64,000 nt of DNA from CAKZKT01 sp034434235 (GTDB lineage Bacteria; Chloroflexota; Anaerolineae; CG2-30-64-16): the NCBI GenBank assembly GCA_034434235.1, contig DAOTZV010000182.1:30306-94305 (forward strand). Direction: 5' to 3'. Each line of letters opens with the position of its first letter. Within the stretch, counting starts at the first letter, position 1. Positions 25,255 to 32,488 of this stretch are shown here, in pieces. The translations under genes and the position numbers were made by a program. Below the pieces are notes generated by a model. That model was not told the origin of the DNA. It worked only from the letters and a program-made list of their open reading frames with translations, and made no database searches.

Positions 25255-26202
25255 CTACGCGATCTTGCCCAGATCAAGGGGCACGCTGTTCAGCAGATCG
25301 GCGATGATCTTGCCCGCGGTGCGGCCGCGCAGCGAGCTTTCCGGGTGCACCAGGCAACGGTGCGCCAGACAGAACGGCGCCAGCTTCTTGACGTCGTCCG
25401 GCAACACGTAATCGCGGCCGTGGATCAGCGCCCACGCCTGGCTGGCCTTGTAGAGCGCCAGGCTCCCGCGCGGACTGGCGCCGAGCAGCAGATCGGGCTG
25501 GGAACGGGTGGCCTGCACCAGGCGCACGATGTAATCGCGCACGGTGTCGTCCACGTGCACGTCCCACACCTGCCGCGCCAGCTCGGGCAATTGCGTGCCG
25601 TCCACCACCGGCTTCAGCGTCTCGATGGGGTGCTGTTGGCGCAGGTTGAGCAGCATCCGGCTCTCGGTCGCCGCGTCCAGATAGCCCAGCTTCAGCTTGA
25701 ACAGAAAACGGTCCAGTTGCGCCTCGGGCAACGGAAAGGTGCCCTCGTATTCCACCGGATTTTGGGTCGCCAGCACGATGAAGGGCCGGCTGAGCGGTCG
25801 GGTCACGCCGTCCACGGTGATCTGGCGCTCGCCCATGCACTCGAGGAGGGCCGCCTGGGTGCGCGGGGTGGCGCGATTGATCTCGTCGGCCAGGAGGACG
25901 TTGGCGAAGGCCGGCCCCGGGATGAACTCGAAGCGGCCCGCCGACTGGTTGTACACCGACACGCCGGTCACATCGTTGGGCAACAGGTCGGGGGTGCACT
26001 GGAGGCGCTTGAAGGTGACCCCCAACGAGATGGCCAGCGCCCGCGCGAGCATCGTCTTGCCCACGCCCGGCACATCCTCGATGAGCACGTGGCCTTCGCA
26101 CAGCAGCGCGGCGAGCAGCAATTCAATGGCTTCTCGCTGCCCGACGATGACCTTCTCGATGTTGGCCACGATCTTTTCGCTGAAAGTCTGGATCGTATCC
26201 AC
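25255..26202 (-). CDS. MoxR family AAA+ ATPase
   Basis: A 315-residue MoxR-type AAA+ chaperone. Walker A reads EDVPGVGKTMLARALA, Walker B LLADEIN, sensor 1 LATQNPVEYEGTFPLPEAQLDRF, and sensor 2 lies in the lid GASPRGSLAL. The GTG at 26202 is selected: GGGAG is 6 bp upstream, while the ATG at 26253 overlaps the -10 element of the promoter. It is the first gene of an operon with rsmI, DUF58 and DUF4129 genes. MoxR proteins mature enzyme or envelope complexes; the client here is unknown. Confidence 0.93.
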   Translation of the reverse strand: MDTIQTFSEKIVANIEKVIVGQREAIELLLAALLCEGHVLIEDVPGVGKTMLARALAISLGVTFKRLQCTPDLLPNDVTGVSVYNQSAGRFEFIPGPAFANVLLADEINRATPRTQAALLECMGERQITVDGVTRPLSRPFIVLATQNPVEYEGTFPLPEAQLDRFLFKLKLGYLDAATESRMLLNLRQQHPIETLKPVVDGTQLPELARQVWDVHVDDTVRDYIVRLVQATRSQPDLLLGASPRGSLALYKASQAWALIHGRDYVLPDDVKKLAPFCLAHRCLVHPESSLRGRTAGKIIADLLNSVPLDLGKIA

Positions 26203-26241
26203 CGAACGCTCCCGCCACAGGGATTGGCTCGCACGCGTCAG

Positions 26242-26270
26242 ATTGTACCACACCCGGCGGGCCGCGACAA
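26242..26270 (-). promoter_or_regulatory. Promoter of the moxR operon
   Basis: On the minus strand, -35 TTGTCG (26270-26265) and -10 TACAAT (26247-26242) are 17 bp apart. This decides the moxR start, since the upstream ATG would be inside the promoter. Confidence 0.65.
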
Positions 26271-26310
26271 GCGTTTTGTGGTATACTCAGACATCACGAT
26301 TTCGTCATCC

Positions 26311-26344
26311 ACGTGCCTGGCACTTCCGGAAGTGCCAGGCACGT
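26311..26344. repeat. GTGCCAGGC-family palindrome, copy 2 (perfect 34-bp palindrome)
   Basis: A fully self-complementary 34-bp sequence with arms ACGTGCCTGGCACTTCC and no loop. It is the only copy located upstream of genes rather than just after a stop codon, between the divergent moxR and SUI1 genes. Confidence 0.88.
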
Positions 26345-26350
26345 TCGGGA

Positions 26351-26468
26351 GATACCGGCGACACTCCTATTCGTTTCTGCTCCAAGCCGGTCTGTGACCG
26401 GCGGTCGGGGGTCACAGACCCCCTCTGAGCTTGAATCTGTGATCTACTGATACTGGCGACACTCCTAT
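26351..26468. repeat. Hairpin element (inverted partner of 52.65-52.74 kb) flanked by 20-bp direct repeats
   Basis: The core (about 26376-26450) is the reverse complement of the element at 52648-52742, with the two hairpins GCCGGTC-TGT-GACCGGC and GGGGGTC-ACA-GACCCCC. Only one terminal repeat (TGTGATCTACTGA, 26438-26450) is retained; the other end is missing. The core is bracketed by direct repeats 26351-26370 and 26449-26468, 20 bp with one mismatch, sharing GGCGACACTCCTAT. The flank duplication is far longer than most transposon target duplications. Confidence 0.8.
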
Positions 26469-26486
26469 CTGTTCGCGGAGGCCGAG

Positions 26487-26828
26487 ATGGCTCGCATTGT
26501 CTATTCGACCGATCCCGATCCGGTTGTCCTGTGTCCGCGCTGCGGCCGCTCGCCGTGCGTGTGTCGGCAGATCAACCTGCCGCCGCACCAGCAGACCGCC
26601 TACATCAAGCGGGATCGCAAGGGTCGTGCCGGCAAGACCGTCACGGTGATCTACGGCCTGCAGCATACGCCGGCCGCCTTCAAGGAGCTATTGGTTGCGC
26701 TGAAGGAGACCTGCGGCGCCGGCGGCACGCTCAAGGAGAACGAGCTGGAGATCCAGGGCGATCAGCGGGAGAAGGTGGCCGCAAAGCTGAAGGCGCTGGG
26801 CTACAAGGTGAAGCTGGTGGGCGGCTGA
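26487..26828 (+). CDS. eIF1/SUI1-like translation factor (YciH type)
   Basis: A 113-residue SUI1-domain protein related to E. coli YciH and eukaryotic/archaeal eIF1, which influences start-codon selection on the small ribosomal subunit. The SUI1 core is GKTVTVIYGLQHTPAAFKEL to GTLKENELEIQGDQREKV with the C-terminal ALGYKVKLVGG. An N-terminal CPRCGRSPCVC cluster could bind a metal. GGAGG precedes the ATG at 26487. The repeat-rich sequence upstream contains TATACT at 26282-26287 as a possible -10 without a good -35. Confidence 0.92.
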   Translation: MARIVYSTDPDPVVLCPRCGRSPCVCRQINLPPHQQTAYIKRDRKGRAGKTVTVIYGLQHTPAAFKELLVALKETCGAGGTLKENELEIQGDQREKVAAKLKALGYKVKLVGG

Positions 26829-26886
26829 AGCGGTCGCTTCCCCGCGTCTACGGCGCCCCGCCAGCACATGCCGCCGCGAAGCCGCC

Positions 26887-27117
26887 CTATTCGCCGGCCC
26901 AGCGCTCCATCAGCGTCAGGATCAGCCACAGCAGGCCGAACAACCCCGAACCCGCCAGCAGACACGTCAGGCCCAGGATCAGCGCGCTGCTGCCGTAGAT
27001 TGCCGCAATCAGCGCGCCCCCCACCCCCACCAGGAAGATCACGACCGCCAGGGCCAGGTTGCGGTCGTTCTTGCGGCGAAACGCGCGGTAGTCCGTCGGC
27101 GGACGCACAGAGGACAT
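26887..27117 (-). CDS. Small two-helix membrane protein, unknown function
   Basis: A 76-residue protein with a charged N-terminus (RRKNDRNLA), two hydrophobic helices (about residues 22-42 and 45-68) and a short polar tail. GGGAGAAAG precedes the ATG. The upstream minus-strand sequence has an extended -10 TGGTATAAT (TATAAT at 27166-27161), arranged back to back with the rarA promoter. I do not recognise a family; small proteins of this kind are common next to housekeeping genes. The coding call rests on the ribosome binding site, promoter and hydrophobic pattern. Confidence 0.65.
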   Translation of the reverse strand: MSSVRPPTDYRAFRRKNDRNLALAVVIFLVGVGGALIAAIYGSSALILGLTCLLAGSGLFGLLWLILTLMERWAGE

Positions 27118-27193
27118 GATCTTTCTCCCGTTATCCGTTCCTATCCGTTACCCCGTTGCGATTATACCACCGTTCCACCGCGCGGCGCACTTA

Positions 27194-27209
27194 TGGTACA
27201 ATAAGCCCA
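27194..27209 (+). promoter_or_regulatory. Extended -10 promoter giving a leaderless rarA transcript
   Basis: TGGTACAAT (-10 TACAAT at 27197-27202) ends 6 bp before the ATG at 27209, so transcription would start at or within a base of the start codon. There is no ribosome binding site and no clear -35. Confidence 0.6.
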
Positions 27210-29518
27210 TGCAGAAGTCCGAGAGCCTTTTCGACGCGCGGCGCGCCGAGCTGACCGAGAAAGAAGCGCCCCTGGCCGCGCGCATGCGGCCACGCACCCT
27301 GGACGAATTCATCGGCCAGGAGCACATCGTGGGGCCGGGGCGATTGCTGCGTCGCGCCATCCAGGCCGACCAGCTCAGCTCGATCATCTTCTACGGGCCG
27401 CCCGGCACCGGCAAGACGACCCTGGCGCGCATCATCGCCAACACCACGCGGGCGCACTTCATCGCCATCAACGCGGTGCTCGCCGGCGTGGCCGACATCC
27501 GCAACGCCATCGCCGAGGCCCAGGAGCGCCGCGGCCAGTTCGGCCAGCGCACCATCCTCTTCGTGGATGAAGTGCATCGTTTCAACAAAGCCCAACAGGA
27601 CGCCCTGTTGCCGTGGGTCGAGAACGGCACCGTCATCCTGATCGGCGCGACGACCGAAAACCCCTACTTCGAGGTGAACAAGGCCCTGGTGAGCCGGAGC
27701 CGCATCTTCCAGCTCAAGCCGCTCACCAAAGAGGACCTCTATGCCGTGGCGCGGCAGGCGCTGAGCGATCCCGAACGCGGCTACGGCCGGCTCAAGGTGC
27801 AGATTGACGACGACGCGCTGGAGCACCTGGTGGATGTGGCCAACGGCGACGCCCGCGGGGTGCTCAACGCGCTCGAGCTGGCCGTCGAAACCACTCCGCC
27901 CGGCCCCGACGGCGTGATCCACGTGGATCTGGCCGTGGCCGAAGAGAGCATCCAGCGCCGCGCCGTGCTCTACGACAAGGAAGGGGACGTCCACTACGAC
28001 ACGATCAGCGCGTTCATCAAGAGCCTGCGCGGGTCCGATCCCGACGCGGCCCTCTACTGGATGGCGCGCATGGTCTACGCGGGCGAGGATCCCCGCTTCA
28101 TCTTCCGGCGCATGATGATCCTGGCGGCCGAAGACATCGGCCTGGCCGATCCGAACGCGCTCCAGGTGGTGGTGGCGGCCGCGCAGGCGTTCGACTACGT
28201 GGGGATGCCCGAGGGCCGCTTTCACCTGGCCGAGGCCGCGCTCTATCTGGCCACCGCACCCAAGAGCAACTCGACGATGGCCTTCTTCGACGCGCTCCAG
28301 ACGGTGGAGAACGAGCAAGAGGCCGAGGTGCCCGCGCACTTGCGCGACGCCAGCCGCGACCGCGAGGGCTTCGGCCACGGCGAGGGGTACCTGTATCCCC
28401 ACGCCTGGCGCGATCACTGGGTGGCGCAACAGTACCTGCCCGACGCGCTCCAGGGTCGCGTCTTTTATCAGCCGGGCGCGTTGGGCTACGAGGCCAGGGT
28501 CAAGGCCGAGGTCGAGCGCCGTCGCGAGGCGCAACTGGCCGCCATGTTGGAGGGCGGCGCGGGGTTCGGCGCCACCGAGACCCTCACCTTCACGGGCGAG
28601 CTGGCCCGCGGCGACCGCGATCGCTGGCTACAACGCGCCATCGGCGGCGCGGGCGAGCGGTTGGCCGCGTTGCGCGATCGCGTGCTCGACGCGGCCCGGC
28701 TCCAGCGCCATCACCTGGTGCTCGACGTGAACGCCGGCAGCGGGCTGCTCACCTGGGAGGCGTTGCGCCGCGTGCCGGAAGGCGGGGTATGGGCTTTGAC
28801 CGCCACCGCCGCGGAGGCCGACGCCCTGCGCGAGATCGCCGCCCGGCTGCCGCCGATCGAGCGGCCGGCCGTCCTGCAAGGCGCGCTCGTCGAGCTGCCG
28901 GATCTGCTGGCCCTGCGCGGAGAGGGCGACGTCCGCTTCGATGCCATCGTCGGCCGCGGCGTCGTCGCCTTCTACCACCGCGGCCGCGGCGCCGCGTCGC
29001 GCGGCGATCCGGGCCGCGGCGCCGATCACCTGTCGCACATCGCCCGCCTCCTCGCCGGCCTCCTGCACGCCGGCGGGGTGATCAGCCTGGCGGAGCCGGT
29101 GCCGCGCCATACCCAGCGCCTCTACGCGCTCGTGGATCTCTCGTCGCTGGGCGATGACCTGGCGGCCCGGGTGCGCGCGGCCGAAGAGGCGATCTACGCC
29201 GCAGCCGACGATCCGCTGGTCAACTGGGCCGAGGCGGATCTGGCCGACGCGTTGCGCGCGGCCGGCCTGGCCGACGTAACGGTCGAGGCGGTGGAGTCCA
29301 CGGCCGACATGCGCATCGGCCCGGCCCTGCTCGACCGCTGGTTCACGCCCGCGGCCGCGGATGCCCGGCCCGCCTACGTGCAACATCTGGCCGGCCACCT
29401 GAGCGCCGATGAGATCGCCGATGTAGAGGCGCTCTATCGCCGCAAGCTCACCGGCGCCACCGTGCCCTGGCGTTCGGTGACCGCCTATCTGGTCGCCAGA
29501 GCCACACATCCATCGTAA
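27209..29518 (+). CDS. rarA: RarA/MgsA AAA+ ATPase fused to a methyltransferase-like domain
   Basis: A 769-residue protein. Residues 1 to about 420 are a complete replication-associated recombination protein A, a clamp-loader-like AAA+ ATPase acting at stalled forks: RPRTLDEFIGQEHIVGPG, Walker A YGPPGTGKTTLA, VDEVHRFNKAQQDALLPWVE, GATTENPYFEVN, and the C-terminal KSLRGSDPDAALYWMARM. Residues from about 440 onward resemble a SAM-dependent methyltransferase fold (LVLDVNAGSGLLTWEAL), as in the RarA/unknown-domain fusions known from cyanobacteria. The catalytic residues of a methyltransferase cannot be confirmed. The transcript appears leaderless. Confidence 0.88.
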   Translation: MQKSESLFDARRAELTEKEAPLAARMRPRTLDEFIGQEHIVGPGRLLRRAIQADQLSSIIFYGPPGTGKTTLARIIANTTRAHFIAINAVLAGVADIRNAIAEAQERRGQFGQRTILFVDEVHRFNKAQQDALLPWVENGTVILIGATTENPYFEVNKALVSRSRIFQLKPLTKEDLYAVARQALSDPERGYGRLKVQIDDDALEHLVDVANGDARGVLNALELAVETTPPGPDGVIHVDLAVAEESIQRRAVLYDKEGDVHYDTISAFIKSLRGSDPDAALYWMARMVYAGEDPRFIFRRMMILAAEDIGLADPNALQVVVAAAQAFDYVGMPEGRFHLAEAALYLATAPKSNSTMAFFDALQTVENEQEAEVPAHLRDASRDREGFGHGEGYLYPHAWRDHWVAQQYLPDALQGRVFYQPGALGYEARVKAEVERRREAQLAAMLEGGAGFGATETLTFTGELARGDRDRWLQRAIGGAGERLAALRDRVLDAARLQRHHLVLDVNAGSGLLTWEALRRVPEGGVWALTATAAEADALREIAARLPPIERPAVLQGALVELPDLLALRGEGDVRFDAIVGRGVVAFYHRGRGAASRGDPGRGADHLSHIARLLAGLLHAGGVISLAEPVPRHTQRLYALVDLSSLGDDLAARVRAAEEAIYAAADDPLVNWAEADLADALRAAGLADVTVEAVESTADMRIGPALLDRWFTPAAADARPAYVQHLAGHLSADEIADVEALYRRKLTGATVPWRSVTAYLVARATHPS

Positions 29519-29537
29519 CACAAGCCTCCGGCTTGTG
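29519..29537. repeat. CAAGCC-TCC-GGCTTG hairpin abutting the rarA stop
   Basis: Arms CACAAGCC and GGCTTGTG around loop TCC, starting at the base after TAA. It shares core and loop with the longer hairpin at 36469-36499 downstream of the citrate synthase gene. Confidence 0.75.
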
Positions 29538-29556
29538 ATGCAAAAGCGGCATCACC

Positions 29557-29588
29557 ATGCCGCAATCCAAAGATGCCGCAATCCAAAG
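29557..29588. repeat. Tandem 16-bp duplication upstream of the epimerase gene
   Basis: Two identical 16-bp units (ATGCCGCAATCCAAAG) in direct tandem. Each holds an ATG, and the second is in frame with the epimerase, but the downstream ATG at 29600 has the better spaced purine-rich GCAGGGA and matches the family N-terminus. Confidence 0.8.
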
Positions 29589-29599
29589 CAGGGACGATC

Positions 29600-30565
29600 A
29601 TGACCGACTGTCTGGTGTTGGGCGCGACGGGTTTCATCGGCGGCCAGGTGGCGCGCGCCGCGCTGAGCCGCGGGTGGCGGGTGGCCGGCCTGCGCCGCCG
29701 GCCTGCGGCGACCGGCGACCTGGGGGATGCGGCCATCACCTGGCTTCAGGGCAATCTCGACGACCCCGAAAGCCTGGCGAACGCCATGCGCGGCCGGGCC
29801 GTAGTGTTCCACTGCGCGGGCGCGTATCCGCACAATCCCCGCACCATGGCGCGCGACCTCGGCCGGGCCGTCGCGCAGATGCGCAACGTCCTGGCCGCGG
29901 CGCGGCGCGCGGGCGTCGAGCGGCTGGTCTATACCAGCTCCTACACCACGATCGGCCGGCCGCGCGAGCCGGGCCGCCTGGCCGACGAACGCGACTTCTA
30001 CGTCCCCGGCTCGACCCGCGACCCGTACTACGAAACCAAATGGGCCATGGAGGCCGAGGCGCTGGCCGCCGCGCGCGCGGGCCTGCCGGTGGTGGTGCTG
30101 TGTCCGGTGGCGGTCTTCGGCCCGGGCGATGTCCACATGTCGGTCAGCGGGCCGCTGCTGATGGCCGCGCGGGGCCGGTTGCCCGTCTATCCCGACGCCA
30201 CCCTCGGCGTGATTGACGTGCGCGATGCCGCGGCCGGCCACATCGCCGCGGCCGAGCGCGGCCCGGCTGGCGAACGCTTCATCCTCAGCGCGCACAACGT
30301 CACCCTGTACGATGTGTTCGCCGAAATGGCCCGCGCGGCCGGCGTCCGGCCCCCGCGGATCAGGCTCGGCCCCCGGCTCCTGGCCATAGCCGCCGCCATC
30401 GGCCAGCTCGCGCCGGGCGGCCAGGCCAGCTTCCTGAAGACCGTCCCCCTCTGGCAGCCGGTCAACAACGCCAAAGCAGTGGCCGTGCTGGGCTTGACAA
30501 CCCGGCCCCTCTCGGAGACAATGGCCGATACATTGACCTGGTTTCGTGCACGAGGATACCTGTGA
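29600..30565 (+). CDS. NAD-dependent epimerase/dehydratase (extended SDR)
   Basis: A 321-residue extended short-chain dehydrogenase. The NAD(P)-binding GATGFIGG is at residues 8-15, the active-site Tyr and Lys are in YYETKWAME, and the conserved VCPVAVFGPGD follows. Overall it resembles dihydroflavonol-4-reductase-like and sugar epimerase proteins; the substrate is not predictable. Its TGA overlaps the GTG of the metallopeptidase gene by 4 bp, so the two are translationally coupled. Start at 29600 chosen over the in-frame ATG at 29573 inside a duplicated repeat. Confidence 0.88.
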   Translation: MTDCLVLGATGFIGGQVARAALSRGWRVAGLRRRPAATGDLGDAAITWLQGNLDDPESLANAMRGRAVVFHCAGAYPHNPRTMARDLGRAVAQMRNVLAAARRAGVERLVYTSSYTTIGRPREPGRLADERDFYVPGSTRDPYYETKWAMEAEALAAARAGLPVVVLCPVAVFGPGDVHMSVSGPLLMAARGRLPVYPDATLGVIDVRDAAAGHIAAAERGPAGERFILSAHNVTLYDVFAEMARAAGVRPPRIRLGPRLLAIAAAIGQLAPGGQASFLKTVPLWQPVNNAKAVAVLGLTTRPLSETMADTLTWFRARGYL

Positions 30566-30945
30566 GCCCGCTGCGACTATCGCCCGAAGACTTCGAGGCG
30601 CTGGTGGCCGAGGCCGTGGACGCGCTGCCGGACGTCTTCCTCGAGATGCTCGACAACGTGGATATCGTCGTGGAAGACTGGCCCGATCGCCGCACGATGG
30701 CCCTGGCCGGCGCCGCATCGCGCTACGACCTTCTCGGCTTCTATCACGGCGTGCCGCAGACCGCCCGGCCGCACGACTACGGCAATGTGGCGCCGGACAA
30801 AATCAGCATCTATCAACGTCCGATCGAGGCGCAATGTCGCACGCTGGACGAAGTGCGCGATCTGGTCGGCCGCGTGGTGCGCCACGAGATCGCCCATCAC
30901 TTCGGCATAGACGACGACCGCCTGCGGGAGATCGGCGCATACTGA
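30562..30945 (+). CDS. Small zincin-like metallopeptidase
   Basis: A 127-residue member of the minimal zinc metallopeptidase family (DUF1025/Zincin_1). The zinc-binding HEIAHHFG motif places H108, E109 and H112, with D117 in GIDDDRL as the probable third ligand. YGNVAPDKISIYQRPI upstream is conserved in the family. It uses a GTG start overlapping the previous stop (GTGA). The biological substrate of this family is unknown; the protein is cytosolic by sequence. Confidence 0.9.
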   Translation: MSPLRLSPEDFEALVAEAVDALPDVFLEMLDNVDIVVEDWPDRRTMALAGAASRYDLLGFYHGVPQTARPHDYGNVAPDKISIYQRPIEAQCRTLDEVRDLVGRVVRHEIAHHFGIDDDRLREIGAY

Positions 30946-30964
30946 CCTGAAAACAGCGCGCCGG

Positions 30965-30998
30965 ACGTGCCAGGCACCTTGGAGGGTGCCTGGCACGT
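30965..30998. repeat. GTGCCAGGC-family palindrome, copy 3
   Basis: Arms of 14 bp (ACGTGCCAGGCACC and complement) around loop TTGGAG, 19 bp after the metallopeptidase stop. The flanks extend the symmetry imperfectly (CTGAAAA on the left, TTTTCAT on the right). The left flank from the stop codon on (TGACCTGAAAA) matches that of copy 4 after argG. Confidence 0.88.
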
Positions 30999-31033
30999 GA
31001 AGCGCCGGCCATTTTCATCATGCAAGGAAGACC

Positions 31034-32488
31034 ATGACACCGTACAATCCCGTCACGCCCTCCATCGTCGAACGACTGGCCGCCATCGTCGGCCCGCAAA
31101 ACCTGATCTATGCCGACCCGGAGCGGATGCTCGACTACGCGCACGATGAATCGTTCGAGAACGAACACTACATGCCCGAAGTGGTGGTCAAGCCGGCCAC
31201 CGCTCGAGAGGTGGCCGCCATCATGCGCCTGGCCAATCGAGAGCTCATTCCGGTTACCCCGCGCGGGGCCGGCTCGGGGCTATCGGGCGGCGCGGTGCCG
31301 ATCTTCGGCGGCATCCTCCTCTCGGTCGAGCGGATGAACCGCATCCTGGAGATAGACTTGAAGAACCTGGTCGCGGTCGTCGAGCCCGGGGTGATCACCA
31401 ACGAGCTGAGCGAGGCGGTGCGGGCGCATGGCCTCTTCTACGCCGGCTATCCGATGAGCGTGGAGCTGTGTTACATCGGCGGCAACGTGGCCGAGAACGC
31501 CGGCGGCGGCCGGGCCATCAAATACGGCGTGACGGGCCGTTATGTTCTGGGGCTGGAGGTGGTGTTGCCGACGGGCGATATCGTGCAGTTGGGCGGCAAG
31601 CGGCTGAAGGACGTAACCGGCTACGACCTGGTGCACCTGATGGTCGGCTCGGAGGGGACGCTGGGGATCTTCACCAAGATCATCTTGCGCCTGTTGCCGG
31701 CGCCGGCCGCCAGCGCGGTGCTCCTGGCGCCGTTCGACGATCCCTACATCGCCATCCACGCGGTGCCGCGCATCATCCAACAGGGCCACCTGATCCCCTC
31801 GGCGGTGGAGTTCATGGACTATGCCGCCATGAAGCTGGCGTATGAGTATACGCAGGAGAAGCTGCCGCACCGCGCGGCCCGGGCGCTGCTGCTGGTGGAG
31901 GTAGATGGCTACACCGCGTCCGATGTCGAGGCGCAACTGGAGACCCTGGCCCGACTGTTGAACGAGGCGGGCGCGCTGGACATTTACGTGGGCAACACGC
32001 CCGATCTGGCCCGCAAGATGTGGCGGCCGCGGCAGAAGATCGGCGATGCGTTCAGCTCGCTGGCCGTGGAACAATTGGACGAGGACATGGTGGTGCCGCT
32101 GTCGGAGATCCCGGAGCTGTTGCCCAAAGTTGAAGAGCTCGCGGCCCGCCACCACATGAAGCCGTTCTGCTTCGGCCACGTGGCCGACGGCAACATGCAC
32201 CTGCACACCATCGCCGAGCCCGGAGTCGGCCGCGAGGAATGGCGCGCGGCCTGTCGGGCGTTCCTCACCGAGCTGTACACGCTGGTCGTCGGCCTGGGCG
32301 GCACGATCACCGGCGAGCACGGCATCGGCTCGAAGCGCGCGGCCTACCTGCCCATCGCGCTCGACCCGACCTCGATCGCGCTGCACCGGCGCATCAAGGC
32401 GGCCTTCGATCCGTTGAACATCCTCAATCCGGGCAAGATCATCAACGGCGTCACGGCTTCGGGGTGGACGCCAGGGGCGGACCGATGA
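31034..32488 (+). CDS. glcD: FAD-linked oxidase, glycolate oxidase subunit GlcD / D-lactate dehydrogenase type
   Basis: A 484-residue flavoprotein oxidising a 2-hydroxyacid such as glycolate or D-lactate. The FAD-binding PCMH domain has RGAGSGLSGGAVP, YIGGNVAENAGG and MVGSEGTLGIFT; the C-terminal FAD-oxidase domain has FGHVADGNMHLH and GTITGEHGIGSKR, both with metal/substrate His residues. GlcE and GlcF partners are not nearby, so it may act as a single-subunit D-lactate dehydrogenase. The gene follows a GTGCCAGGC palindrome and its last 38 bp overlap the convergent VanW gene. Confidence 0.9.
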   Translation: MTPYNPVTPSIVERLAAIVGPQNLIYADPERMLDYAHDESFENEHYMPEVVVKPATAREVAAIMRLANRELIPVTPRGAGSGLSGGAVPIFGGILLSVERMNRILEIDLKNLVAVVEPGVITNELSEAVRAHGLFYAGYPMSVELCYIGGNVAENAGGGRAIKYGVTGRYVLGLEVVLPTGDIVQLGGKRLKDVTGYDLVHLMVGSEGTLGIFTKIILRLLPAPAASAVLLAPFDDPYIAIHAVPRIIQQGHLIPSAVEFMDYAAMKLAYEYTQEKLPHRAARALLLVEVDGYTASDVEAQLETLARLLNEAGALDIYVGNTPDLARKMWRPRQKIGDAFSSLAVEQLDEDMVVPLSEIPELLPKVEELAARHHMKPFCFGHVADGNMHLHTIAEPGVGREEWRAACRAFLTELYTLVVGLGGTITGEHGIGSKRAAYLPIALDPTSIALHRRIKAAFDPLNILNPGKIINGVTASGWTPGADR

